Below are positions 44,281 to 55,027 of a stretch of DNA of 64,000 nucleotides, in pieces (position 1 is the first letter of the stretch; every line of letters begins with the position of its first letter). Under the pieces are notes generated by a model. It ran no database searches. It was not told the DNA's origin and saw nothing but the letters and a program-made list of their open reading frames with translations. The stretch is taken from the NCBI RefSeq assembly GCF_007655135.1, contig NC_045128.1, forward strand, positions 19,686,811 through 19,750,810, read 5' to 3'. The stretch is from Punica granatum. Its lineage: Eukaryota; Streptophyta; Magnoliopsida; Myrtales; Lythraceae. A program made the translations under genes and the position numbers.

Positions 44281-47033
44281 ACATCGGCAACTACGGCCGA
44301 GTAGAGCGGAACTGAAGTCCAGTTGGTAAGCTCCTCATCCTCCCGTACAGGGCGGATATGAACCCTGGAAGATGTCTCCTCAGTGACGGCATATATGGCT
44401 GGCAAAGCCAAAAACGCTTCAACTGCATCCGAAGAGAAGTCATCTGTTTCAGTGATTGGGCTATCGGAGGTGCCTCCCATGATCTGCGGTGGTGCTGCAA
44501 AAAACTGTGAGAGTGGTGGAACCAGAATGCCCCTGAAGAGCTTTTCGTAATGTACAGCAAGGCGATGTGGATGCTTTCCACGGCGAGACTGCACGATCTC
44601 ATGACAGGAGGGGCGAAAGCCAAGTCCCCTCCTATTGCGGTATTCCTCCATTTCAATCGGTCGAAGGATTCCCTGTGCACGTGCCCCAAGTCCAGTTCCG
44701 GGGACGTAATCGTTCTTCAACAGAACCTTTCCAATCATACGATCGGTTCGTGATGGACCGACTTTTCCGTAGTCTCGGGTTACGGAAATCGTGTCGAAAG
44801 AGTGAAAGGGAAGATTCTGATCTTCTCCAATGCTGATGTAAGGAACGGCTGTCTCCTTGTAGACTGCGTAATCTTCCTCACCGTTGACAGTGATAAGCTT
44901 ACCTTCGACGAAGAACTTCAGTTTCTGGTGCAGCGACGAAGGAACAGCGCCGGCGGCGTGAATCCATGGTCTCCCGAGCAAGAGACTGAAAGCATTGGGT
45001 ATCTCGAGGATCTGAAAGGTGACAGAGAATGAGCAAGGACCCACATCGATCAGGAGATCGATTTTTCCATTCACTTCTCTCCTAGAGCCATCAAAGGCTC
45101 GAATAGTGGTCTTGCTTGCATGGATGCGGCTCATGTCCACGTTCATCTGTTTCAGTGTGGAGACGGGGCAAACGTTGAGAGCAGAGCCGTTGTCGATCAT
45201 GACTCGACCAACAATGTGATTGTTGCACTTACAGACTATGTGCAATGCCCGTAAGTGTTCCTGACCTTCGGATGGAAGCTCATCATCTGCAAAGGATATT
45301 TGATTCGAGAAGATTGAACTAACAGTCTGCTCGATATTATCCGAGGCCGTGTCTTTTGGGACTTGTGCCGCGATGAGGACTTTCAACAAAGCATTCCGAT
45401 GCGGCTCGGAGCTCAAAAGCAACGCGAGGAGCGAGATATGGGCGGGTGACTTGCCCATTTGCTCCACCACTTTGTACTCACTTGCCTTGATCACTTTCAT
45501 GAAAGCTTCCGCTTCTTGATCGGTGACCTTCTTTGTAAAGACTGGCACGGCTTCTGGAACGGCTGAGGATGTAATAACAGGGGCTTTCCCTTTGTCTGTA
45601 GACTCTGGACCCTGATAAACTCGTCCTGAGCGCGTGATGCCCATCGCACTCATCTCATGCTCCATGTTGGCAACCTCATTCCCATAATCCCAGGGAACTC
45701 GACGGTCTTGGTATGGCTCCTTCGCAAGAACCTCGATAACGAATGGGACGTCAGATGTAAATGCATCATTTGTCGGAGCATAATTGACAATAAAGGGAAT
45801 TGAGGTCTTCTGCGCGTCTTCTTCCTCTTTGATAGAAGCGATGCTGATCATGTTGATAGAAGGTCCTGAACCTGATCCATGATCGGGGAGAGGGTTTGCG
45901 CGGACATTCGGTGGCTTCACTTCATTAAAGGAGATTTGCCTTGCGTCGATCAACTCCTGAATTTTATTCCGAAGTGTCCAGCAATTGTCGAGGGTATGAC
46001 CGGGAGCACCCCGATGGAATTCACAGTGTAAGTTCTGATTCTGCACTGCGGGGTCAAAGTTGGGACCAGGCGCTTCTGTTCTGATCTTGTTGCCTGCAAG
46101 AAGCAGCCTGAATATGTGAGAGAGAGGGGCTGGTAAAGTGGTGTACTGCTTGCGTGGACGCGGTTGTGCAACTTTGTCCTGATAAGTTCTGGGGGCTGGA
46201 GCATGTTGAACCGACTGAGGAGATCTCGAAGCCGGGGGTCTACCTTGTTGAGCCTGAGCAGGAATATGTTGTTGCGGAAGTTGCGACTGGATAACAGTTG
46301 GCGGGGTTGGGAAATAAGCCTGCGATGTTTGGTAGGGCTGCACATAATGCACGGGATGTGCATATGCCTGGGGAGTCTGTAATGCAGGAGTATAGTCCAC
46401 CGAAATCGGCTGTGAAGCCTGATATCCGGAGTTGACGGCGCCAATAGTCATGTCTTTGCTTCTCCTGGAGGTTCCAGCAGTCTGCTTCTTTGACGTCTCT
46501 CCATCCTTCTTCTTTGATGGGCCTTTGATTCTTCCTAACTTAACACCCATATCAAGCTTCTTTCCTGCCTCGATCAAGTCCGAGAAGGAGGAAGTATGAG
46601 CCAGGAGATGTGAGTAATACGCGCCTCTGAGTGTGGAGTGGAATAGCTGAACTTGTTGTCGCTCAGTGATTGGAGGAATGTGCTTTGCTGCTCTTCCTCT
46701 CCATTCCGTTGCGTATGCTTCGAAAGCTTGACCCTCCTTCATCTCTGTCATGCTGAGATCGAGAAGGGTAGGAGGTGTTTCCGCACAAAATCGATACTGG
46801 TCGAGGAACTTCTGAGAAAGATCTGTCCATGTAGGGACATCGCCGGCTTTCAGGGTCATAAACCAATCTAGCGCCGATCCCATAAGACTATCTTGGAAAG
46901 TTTGAATGACGAATTCCTCATAATCCCAGTATGAGAGCATTTTGCTCTGATAATGACGGAGATGATGCCGAGGGTCTCTGGTCCCGTCATATCTTTTGAA
47001 CTCTGGAATTTTGATCTTAGGGGGCAGCCGCAT
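44277..47033 (-). CDS. Ogre gag-protease
   Basis: A 918-residue frame. Residues 1-165 are the capsid-like retrotransposon gag domain (ALDWFMTLKAG; SQKFLDQYRF). A proline/glutamine-rich linker follows, then a zinc-knuckle variant at 337-351 (C-x2-H ... G-H-x4-C). The aspartic protease is at about 590-700, with DNGS at 614-617 in place of the more usual D-S/T-G and LLLGRPWIH at 684-692. Residues 770-806 (GTGLGARAQG ... GLGF) look like a G-patch. The Met start is only the beginning of the open stretch: the N-terminus is in another frame at 47084-47896. The frame ends in the donor site of the intron. Confidence 0.92.
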   Translation of the reverse strand: MRLPPKIKIPEFKRYDGTRDPRHHLRHYQSKMLSYWDYEEFVIQTFQDSLMGSALDWFMTLKAGDVPTWTDLSQKFLDQYRFCAETPPTLLDLSMTEMKEGQAFEAYATEWRGRAAKHIPPITERQQVQLFHSTLRGAYYSHLLAHTSSFSDLIEAGKKLDMGVKLGRIKGPSKKKDGETSKKQTAGTSRRSKDMTIGAVNSGYQASQPISVDYTPALQTPQAYAHPVHYVQPYQTSQAYFPTPPTVIQSQLPQQHIPAQAQQGRPPASRSPQSVQHAPAPRTYQDKVAQPRPRKQYTTLPAPLSHIFRLLLAGNKIRTEAPGPNFDPAVQNQNLHCEFHRGAPGHTLDNCWTLRNKIQELIDARQISFNEVKPPNVRANPLPDHGSGSGPSINMISIASIKEEEDAQKTSIPFIVNYAPTNDAFTSDVPFVIEVLAKEPYQDRRVPWDYGNEVANMEHEMSAMGITRSGRVYQGPESTDKGKAPVITSSAVPEAVPVFTKKVTDQEAEAFMKVIKASEYKVVEQMGKSPAHISLLALLLSSEPHRNALLKVLIAAQVPKDTASDNIEQTVSSIFSNQISFADDELPSEGQEHLRALHIVCKCNNHIVGRVMIDNGSALNVCPVSTLKQMNVDMSRIHASKTTIRAFDGSRREVNGKIDLLIDVGPCSFSVTFQILEIPNAFSLLLGRPWIHAAGAVPSSLHQKLKFFVEGKLITVNGEEDYAVYKETAVPYISIGEDQNLPFHSFDTISVTRDYGKVGPSRTDRMIGKVLLKNDYVPGTGLGARAQGILRPIEMEEYRNRRGLGFRPSCHEIVQSRRGKHPHRLAVHYEKLFRGILVPPLSQFFAAPPQIMGGTSDSPITETDDFSSDAVEAFLALPAIYAVTEETSSRVHIRPVREDEELTNWTSVPLYSAVVADV

Positions 47034-47083
47034 GCCTGGAAAGAGATTCCAGTCACTGTCACTGAAATCGAAACGGGGGTTGC

Positions 47084-47896
47084 CTACTTGGAGGGCTCAA
47101 TGGTTTCCTCCATTCTCTTTATTCTCCTCTCCTGTTCATTCTCCGCTTCGAGAGGAACGTTTGTCGGTAGAGCTGGAGGGGCAGCCTGAGTAGGCGTGCC
47201 CGGTTCAGTGGGAGGAATGTTTAGGGGCGGTGGAGCAGGGTAAGAAAAGCTTATTTGGGGTTGTGGAGTTTGGAAAGGAAATTGGTCTGCAGTGGAAACA
47301 GGAGCCTGTGCGATCGTGACCGGAGGAACTGTCGGTGGTGGCACAGTATAGATTGGAGGATGCATTGACACGGTTAGCGGTGGCAGCGCATGCATAGTAG
47401 AGTCCGTGGATAAGAAAGCTGCTGGTGGCAACGGAACTGCTGTTGGAGCAGGTGGTGGCGGTAAAGGATCATTGATCGGATGGACTGTTGGTGCAAACGC
47501 CATTGCCGAGAAAGATGCGTCTTCAGCCTCCGAAGCAAAGGTTGGAGTGACCATTGGATTTGGATCGACAATTGGTCTATGCTCCAGAGGCGGAGTAAAG
47601 CTCGATGAGGCCTGATTCTGATTCCTGAGCATGGCCATGAGCTCAGTCATGTTGGTGGCCATGTTGGTCGCCAAGTGGTTCACCATTCCTTCTAACGCAG
47701 TAAAACGTGCGGACTCCACAAGGTTGGACGCCGTCTGTACTGTTGGTGGAGGATGTCCGATAGGGACGCCTGAATGCGCTGTAGATATGTCCGTGAGCAT
47801 TACAGGTGATGTAACTTGCGTCAGTGGTGTTTGAGAATGTATCGGCGTTGGCGGAGTATCCTGTTCATGAATGGCGAGTTGTTGGTCTTTTGCCAT
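47084..47896 (-). CDS. Ogre gag N-terminal part (frameshifted)
   Basis: A 270-residue frame rich in proline, threonine and glutamine (residues 1-250), ending in a charged Glu/Arg segment that looks like a short coiled coil (NEQERRIKRMEETIE). It precedes the capsid domain, and the gap of about 50 nt to 47033 still encodes gag-like residues in the frame of the downstream part. One frameshift near 47090 therefore splits a single gag. The start Met at 47896 is the first in the frame and is plausible. Confidence 0.78.
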   Translation of the reverse strand: MAKDQQLAIHEQDTPPTPIHSQTPLTQVTSPVMLTDISTAHSGVPIGHPPPTVQTASNLVESARFTALEGMVNHLATNMATNMTELMAMLRNQNQASSSFTPPLEHRPIVDPNPMVTPTFASEAEDASFSAMAFAPTVHPINDPLPPPPAPTAVPLPPAAFLSTDSTMHALPPLTVSMHPPIYTVPPPTVPPVTIAQAPVSTADQFPFQTPQPQISFSYPAPPPLNIPPTEPGTPTQAAPPALPTNVPLEAENEQERRIKRMEETIEPSK

Positions 47897-48201
47897 CCTT
47901 ACTCGTGCACGAGTCGGATATCGATGGGACGCCAGTTGTTAGTACCTGTATGCGTAAGTGTATGAGTGTACTTATAGTGCTTTGACTATCTTCAAAATAT
48001 AAATGACAGTATATGAATGCATAAGGTGCATAAGTTTGAAAATACTAATGCCATTACATCAGTTTGATTCATGTTCTATAATTTATAAAGACAGTCTGTT
48101 TGAAAAGGAAACATAAACATTAAACCGCCAACTATTACAACCCGTAGCTGAGTGAACGCTGCGTGGGTCCGGTGCGGGGCAAAAGCGTTAACAAACTAAA
48201 C
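47897..48201 (-). other. Spacer between Ogre ORF1 and gag
   Basis: About 305 nt, AT-rich, with no open frame of note. It may carry signals for gag translation, but none is visible. Confidence 0.55.
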
Positions 48202-49698
48202 CTAAGGATGAAAGACCTTGCGAGCTTTTGCCCGCGCTCGGTCCAGCATAGCGCTCAAACACGCTATCTCCCTGTCTTGGTTCGCTATGCGTACGCGAAT
48301 CTGAGCCAACTCGCTCTGAAGCTCTCTGTGATCAATGAGTTCTGCGCGAATATCCACAAGCTCACAACGGAGTCTATCTCGCTCTTCTCTGATGGACTGC
48401 AATTCTGTGCGCATGACTCCTTGGACTGAGCTCTCCGCGTCTGGAATGTCTGCATGCGGTGCGTGAGGAATCCGCGGCAAATGTCGTCGACGAACGGGTG
48501 TGAGTCCCTACGGATGGAATTGCGCTACATATGCTACGGTAGCTGAGAAAGCTCGTTCGTCGTCAGTAGGGTGCTCCGGGAAATAGAGCTCTTGAACGGT
48601 GCGCGTGTTCCATAAACGTTGAACTTCTCTAATCCGCAGAACCCTATCTGGAAGTAAAGTTATAATATCCGTCCACACGAAGCGGTGTGGAGTGCGATCT
48701 GCCTCTCTAGGAATATCCTGTAAGCCGCCAAGTTGTCTGATGACTCGGGCTGGGAAAACAAGTGTGCTCCCTAAGTGACTGATCAGAGGAAGTCCTATGA
48801 CTGAAGGGCATCCAATGGTCATGGGTCCACCGGGATTCCAGCGAGCAGCCCACAAAAACTGTGCCGGGGTGAGTCTCTTGAAGAACTGGATCCAATCGGT
48901 GTAGTCGCGATCGGAGGGCCGAAACACTTGAAGTAGGCGAGCGATGAGCGAACGCTCGTCAGTGATGTAGGAAAAGGGATGTGATGAGCAGAACGGCCTG
49001 ATGTGTGCGAGGAGCCAAATCTGAAGAAGATGCGGAGCTCCTCTCATTCTACCACGTCGAACCTCTCGTACATAGTCAAGAGACCGAATGGTCTCAGCCA
49101 AAACGGCTTCTACATAGCTACGGCCTCCTACCACTTGGAGGATGACTTGGGCAAGTGCCCCGTCTATGAGGTTCGACGAGTGGGGGAATAGGATGGTCCC
49201 AAAGATGAGCAAGAGGAACCCGTGACAGGCGTCACGCTGGTACGATTCTCCCCTGGCATTGAGAGAACGAACATGTATGAAGTCTATGAGCCATGCGGTC
49301 CTAACGCTATGCTCCCCTCCATGCTGAAGCTCAAGACGAATTTCTTCGTCGCGGAGATCTAAGAGGATGGCGAGTCTACTCTGTATCGTGGCGAACTAGT
49401 TGGGCGCCACGATGTCGAGGGTCGGCATGGGTCGCTGAAGGAGTGCCGCGTACTCCTCTACTGTGGGAGCTAGCTCTGACCCCTGAAAACTGAATACGGC
49501 CCGCTGAGTGTCCCAAAAACTAATAGCAATTCTGAGTAGGGTCCAGTCAATGGGGGAATCAGCGAGTAATGGCAAGTCTCCTATGATGAGCCGGAGGAAT
49601 GCACGGTCAACTGGGCGGAATGTATTCAAAAGGCGAGTAATGTCCACAGATGGCATGATGATGACATCGAGCCTAAGACAGGGATGCGAGCGATCCAT
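48202..49698 (-). pseudogene. Ogre ORF1 (plant-mobile-domain-like protein), two in-frame TAG stops
   Basis: A single frame of 499 codons upstream of gag, interrupted by TAG at 49396-49398 and 48508-48510. The N-terminal part (FRPVDRAFLRLIIGDLPLL; SELAPTVEEYAALLQRP) and the middle (LAETIRSLDYVREVRRGR; RWNPGGPMTIGCPS) resemble a family of plant proteins related to the plant mobile domain, catalogued I believe as DUF7745 and common in Ogre/Tat ORF1. The C-terminus (48202-48480) is a coiled coil with heptad-like Leu/Ile spacing (LQSIREERDRLRCELVDIRA). The function of ORF1 is unknown. No frameshift is needed; only the two amber codons break it. Confidence 0.75.
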
Positions 49699-50277
49699 CC
49701 TTACCTAATGGAGAGATGTTGGTTTAATGTTTATAAACAAACTGATGTAATGTCCTAGGTTGTTTTGAAAACATGCATGCAGTGCAGAAAAGTAAAGTAT
49801 ATCTGTATCTATTACAATGTACATCGCTCATTGTAGAAAAACAACAAAAGGCTCGCCTAAAAGAAAACTAGGGGCCGACTCAAAGACCGGACTTTGGGTC
49901 GGTTGACGGCATGAGGTTTGTTTTGGTCCAGCATGACGGTCCCTGTTTATGCATGGTTTCAGTGTTCTACTGGGAAAACCACTAACTAGGGATGGGGGCT
50001 CCCGATTCAAGGGGATCAATTCCTTGAAATCGAGCGAGGATCTTTGGGGGCCAGTTCAGTGGCGGAGCCAACTCGATCCGTTCCCTTACTCGGAACCTCT
50101 GACTAACCTAGCTTCCTAGATTGGTGCCCGTAGGATTTCAGGCATTTGGTACCTAAATCCACTAGAATGATGCAATGCGAGTGCAGAAAAGTAAATGTGC
50201 AAGAAAAGTAAATGTACAGAAAGCGATAAATAAACATGCAAGCAAGCAAACGGATCGAGCCTGAATCCACTAAGTAT
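49699..50277 (-). other. Ogre leader between primer site and ORF1
   Basis: Untranslated. The part nearest the primer site (49985-50145) closely matches the LARD leader at 26926-27095, with weaker similarity toward ORF1. Probably carries packaging signals. No gene. Confidence 0.75.
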
Positions 50278-50297
50278 CTCCCCAGCGGAGTCGCCAA
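50278..50297 (-). promoter_or_regulatory. Ogre primer binding site
   Basis: On the - strand TTGGCGACTCCGCTGGGGAG, two bases from the LTR end. It matches the LARD site except for the last base and fits the Ogre/Tat lineage. Confidence 0.88.
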
Positions 50298-50437
50298 GCT
50301 GTACGGACCCGAATGTGGACTCTCGTCGGGGCCCGCATTGCGCGCTTTTGGATCACGTTGCTTGGGAGTGTCCACCTTCCCGTGGGGACGCGTGACGGAC
50401 ACGCGTGAGAGAAGGAGTCGCCACTTATCATTTTACG

Positions 50438-50451
50438 ACCCGTAGGTCGAG
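50438..50451 (-). other. UNCG tetraloop hairpin, Ogre 5' LTR
   Basis: On - CGACC-TACG-GGTCG, the counterpart of the LARD hairpin at 26636-26649 with the loop changed from UUCG to UACG. Confidence 0.68.
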
Positions 50452-50553
50452 GGCGGATAAGTTACCCGAGTCTAGGGGTATGGAACACCTAGTTTGTCGT
50501 TAAGGCATTGATCTGTGCGGAATCGGAAAATCCGTGTTCGGGGGTTCATGTTA

Positions 50554-50576
50554 CGTGCGGGCGTATATCCCGCACG
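50554..50576 (-). other. 8-bp-stem hairpin, Ogre 5' LTR
   Basis: CGTGCGGG, 7-nt loop, CCCGCACG, matching 26513-26535 of the LARD in stem but not in loop. Confidence 0.68.
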
Positions 50577-52789
50577 CCCTTTCGGTACTCTGGTTTGCTA
50601 GGCTTGCATTTTTGTTTTATTTACCGCATGAATTAGGCTGCACTCGGCTCACACGTTTTGACACCGTAACTTCGATGAATTAAACGATGTCGGTGGAGAA
50701 GCTGAGAGAGAAGTAAACCCGTGTGTCGGGGAATTGGTTCACAATCTTGCGTTACAGTTCATCGACCAATGGAGGTTGAATCCCTGCGTGAACCAGAACC
50801 GCGAGTTCTTGGATTTACTTGTATCTGGGCAAGCATTAGACCGATTCGATTAATTCGACTCTCGGACCGTTCGCTCACCGACTGGAATTCTTACAGAATA
50901 AATGTACAAAATAAAATCCTTACAATGCTCTCGAAAACAATAAATACAAATTACAAATGGCCGAATTCCAGTCGACTCTCGTTTGGTTATTATTCCACTC
51001 TAACTCATCGTGAGTTTAGGGAAAAAGACCGAAGAACTGAAATTCAATGGACGCTCTCACTGAATAGGGCGTTGGACCCTGTGAGTGTTGATTAGGGCGT
51101 TGAACCCTGTGCTCGATGATTAGGGTGTTGAACCCTAATATTATTCGGCCTAGGGATCAAGCTCGACCCGTATGGCAAACAAGTGCGGAAAGATAACACG
51201 CAACATGTTAATAACAGACAAGGTGTTTTGTATTTACCGAATGTACGTGGATTAACAAGTTTATTAATCCAAAAGTGTTTTTGCAAGCAAATGCCATATG
51301 CTAAGCAATCAAACACGTGCCAATGTTTTAGTATTCTGCTTTTGTTGGAAATTTGGAAAAGAGAATCGAATATCATGTGTGTAGATTGCTTTTATAGTGA
51401 TTCGGTGTTGTGACACTGAATTACCACTGAATTGATCCAAACTTGTATTTTGACTCTAGATTTGGAACCTAGAGTTCCGCCTAACCATTTTCTAGGATTT
51501 GGTTAAGTCGAGTGAAATGATTAGTCCGATAACTGTATTTTGATACAGAATACCCAACTGACATCTTAAACTGCGCTAGGATGTCGGCGAATCACGAAAT
51601 GATGTTCTTGCCCTTGATTTGAAAATTTGTTTTCAGAAAAGGAGAACAACACAATAAGGATTTGAAAGTATGAGGGTTTTGAAAAGGGCATTAACACCGT
51701 TTTGTAATTCGTCGACGCGAGTTACAAATTAATGTCCAATTCGTGCAAAGTTATTTAAATGGAATGAATTAACCGTGTGAACGTCCCGATTAACCCGTTC
51801 GTGGAATTAATGCTTAAGGTTATTGCCGAATACTTTAATTGTGAAAACGATTCGTGATTCGGCGACCAACACGAATCCGTAAGGATCGAGGATATTTGGT
51901 CCAATGACCGAAACTACCCTCGTAACCGAATGGACCCGAATGAGTCAACGATACCCGAATCCATGCATGTTTTGTTTTGAAAAGACATGTAATCGATGTT
52001 TTAACATGGGAATCGTGGAAATATCGAAATTACATTTTCGTACAATCCGAGAAATGAATTAAACTCGAAATAAGGAAATCATTCTTGATCCAAAAAGGGC
52101 CAAGAAGCCCTCGGCTTCACCTTGTCAAAGATGGCCGAATACTCTCATGGCTCGATTCAAATCACAAAGAATTTCCTTGTCTTGGTTTAATCATTTTTCG
52201 CATGTTCAAACATCAAACATCATGAATAACACGTTTTGACAAAAGTCGGTATTACCATGATTTGATTAACTCATTTAAACATGCAAACATTCACAAACAT
52301 GTTATTTAAGGAATCGATAAAATAATACCGGCTTCATGCATGCAAGAACAACAAAATAAACTCGGAAAATAGCTTGGATCGGGCTAAGGAGACCAATCTT
52401 AACCCGAAAAGAGCAACTCAAGTCTCGGCCATCCCATTTAGAGACTTGGCCGTGAGCTCACTTGCCATTTCCGGGTCGGGATGGTCTTCCAAACAACAAT
52501 CCAAACCTTTTTCCGACATGCTAGCAAGTTATAAGGTAATACACATGCATAATATAACATAAAATTGCATAAAAGTTAAGTCTTGCAAGTTAAGTATGCA
52601 TAAAATACCATAGTACTCCATAGCCATGCAAAAATATAAAAAGCCCTAACTCCTCTAAGTCAAGAGTGATTTACCTAGCCTCGGGATACGAGGAAAGAGT
52701 CGGGGAAGTGTTCGAGAGTCGGGTGACTCGGTTGAACGCTTGGAAGGATGCTCGGGTGCAAAGGATGCACGTTCGAGGAGCTAGGTGCA

Positions 52790-52990
52790 CGGGGAATGCG
52801 GCTGGAATGCATGGGAGGCGCACGGCGTGCGCGGGGCGCGGGCAGGCGCGCGGGCGTGCAAGCGTGCGCGCGGGGCGCGTGGGCGTGCGCGGGGCGCGGG
52901 CGTGCGCGGGCGTGCGCGGGCGTGCGCGGGCTGCGCGCGGGCGTGCGCGCGGGCGTGCGCGCGGGCGGGCGCGGGCGTGCGCGCGGCTGG
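52790..52990. repeat. GC-rich alternating purine-pyrimidine tract, Ogre 5' LTR
   Basis: Repeats of GGGCGTGCGCGC with long CG/TG alternation. Longer than the counterpart at 19960-20135. Confidence 0.8.
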
Positions 52991-53358
52991 CGCTGGCGGG
53001 TCACTATTCACCCGAGAGTAGCGATTTCACCCGAAATGCACTATTTGACCTGAAACAATAATTTAAAGACTTCAAATGGAAAAACCAATTTTACCAATGA
53101 ACTCCATGGGTCCAAAATGAGTGGGATATGAAGTTTGAGAAATTTTGAGCTTAAGTCGGGATGATGAACATCGGCTTCCGACTTAAGAACTCAAGGCTCT
53201 CTTTTGATCTTTTCGGTTTTCTTTTCTCTTCCTTCTAAGTGCTGAAGTTTTCTGGTTCTTGAGTGTTCTTGGCTATGGGTTTGAGAGGATTTCTTGAAAG
53301 AGAAAGGTTGGAGAGAGTGTGTAAGAGGAGAAGTGATTATCTTAATCACTTTTGGGCC

Positions 53359-53365
53359 ATTTATA
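53359..53365 (-). promoter_or_regulatory. TATA box, Ogre 5' LTR
   Basis: On - TATAAAT in GCCTATAAATGGCCC, with a CT-rich region about 30 nt downstream. Probable promoter of the Ogre genomic RNA. Confidence 0.5.
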
Positions 53366-54964
53366 GGCAAAGCTAATGACACAATTAGCAAAAGCAAGTG
53401 GTCTTAACCCCCATGCTTAGAAAATATCAAGCCTCATCCTCTTCCATTGCATTAATGAAGAAGAGATAAGACATTGATGAGCATTGATGAGCATTGATGG
53501 AGGCTTGAGTGTTGTCTTCAAACTCTTGGATATTTTCAAGCAAGAGTGCAAGTTGGCTTCTTGCATTGAAGAAGAAGAAGAAGCTTCTAGAGTAAAGGGT
53601 GACTCATCTTGAATAGCCCGTGGGTCCCACGACCGAAGAGGAGAAACCGGGAAAAAGCTCGGGTCTCGATTGATCGCGCATTCGAAGTTCGTGGTTTGAA
53701 TTGAACGTCGAATTATCGATATACGCGAGGAAATGGATTTAATGAGTCCGAGATTGGCATTTTCCGTGAGAAATTGCCAAATGTCTGTATGAGGCTTGGA
53801 GGCCGGTTTTGCTCCTTTTATGCATTCAGAGCGAGGTTACCCACTTCTGACAGCATATCTTGTATCTGCATCCCACGTCGGTCATTTTGACATAAATTGT
53901 CAAATTACGTGGGCCCTTGTCCCTTAAGCCGGTAAATACAAATATGGAGCCGGAGATGTCCTAGGAGGCCGAAACTGGATTTCTCAGATTGCTTTCTGAG
54001 TTTCTTGGGCGATCCGGAGATTACTGCAATCTCTGTTTGCTGAGATTGGGCCTCTAAGGATATGAAAAGTGCATCTGAGACCCTTAAAGCACTGCTCGAG
54101 GGGTCTATATGAGTTGTGTGATTCATTCCGACAATTCCACATTGAGCCTTGAGAAGGCTAGCATTGTGTAAGGTAAGCATCCGGCGTCAAGTTTCCCCAA
54201 AGAGGACCTCCGGATATGGATTTTCACTGAAAATGGCCTTTTGTGCCCCTCGGAGGTTACTCGGGAAACCGTGAAGGGTTTTGCTGTCTGTTTTGCCCAA
54301 TTGCGAATGTCCGTTGGAGTTTTCAGGGCAATGTAGTGTGAACTTCGTTTGCCGTAATTCCATCAGACCAGTCTCCGGTTACGCTCTTCCGAAGAAGGGT
54401 ATGCCCGTTTTGTCATTCGGAAGTCATTCAGAGTGTCTGTATGGCTTCTAAAAGACAATATGAAGCATTGCTCGTGCTCTGTATGATTGAGGGGCATGGC
54501 CGCATCTGATATTTGGAATTAACTTTCCTTCGAGAAACCGGCATTTTTGGACTTCCACTGAAAAGTTGTCTGTATACAGAAAGTTGTTCTGTATAGAGCA
54601 GATGATTTGCAAAATGCCTTTGGGGACACTTTTCATCTGTTTGGCATTGGAGTGGATTTTTGGGGTCCAATATTGGCTGTCTTCCGATGATCGAGCGAAC
54701 TATCGGAAAATAGAACTGTCCGTGTGATATACTGAAAATGCCGGTTTTGGATATTGCTGAGCTCTCTAGTCACTCTATTACCCTTTGGTGACCCCTGGAG
54801 TCCTTCTATCATATGCATGTATCATTTGCCCGATTTTGCCGACTTGAGGATGAATAGTGATTTTCTGCTCTGTTAAGTCGTTTTTCTGTATTCTGCTCAG
54901 GTTGTGGCTTGGATCATTGCTGATATCATGGTTTGGAAAGGTGAGCCAAAATGGGGTGCTGACA

Positions 54965-54969
54965 GCCAT
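54965..54969. repeat. Target site duplication GCCAT, right copy
   Basis: Exactly matches 17524-17528 and lies directly after the Ogre LTR end CTGACA. Confidence 0.93.
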
Positions 54970-55027
54970 CATCAAATTTCTTTATGGCGTCATAAACATT
55001 AAAAGTTATTTCTTCATTCACAACTCT

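Larger units (their letters stand above)
17529..54964 (-). mobile_element. Ogre-like Tat retrotransposon (20.6 kb without the nested LARD)
   Basis: Complete element on the - strand with both LTRs (left 17529-21939 plus 38764-38929; right 50300-54964), TSD GCCAT, primer site, polypurine tract, ORF1, gag-pro, intron and pol. Family marks are the size, the very long LTRs (about 4.6 kb), the primer site TTGGCGACTCCGCTGGGGA, ORF1 upstream of gag, a spliced junction between protease and RT, and two RNase H domains. Together these match the Ogre branch of Tat. The left LTR is split by the LARD at 21940-38758. LTRs differ by roughly 1.5-2 % over the first kilobase by eye. The gag and integrase frameshifts and the two stops in ORF1 make it defective as assembled. 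Confidence 0.93.
50300..54964 (-). repeat. Ogre 5' LTR (4665 nt)
   Basis: Runs (on +) from TGTACGG to GTGCTGACA, uninterrupted. It carries U5-side hairpins at 50438-50451 and 50554-50576, the GC-rich tract at 52790-52990 and a TATA box at 53359-53365. Comparison with the left LTR shows about 18 differences in the first kilobase. No gene was recognised. Confidence 0.94.

Noticed and set aside
46653..46871. Small + strand frames opposite the Ogre gag and pol
   Set aside because: Antisense shadows of well-supported - strand genes.
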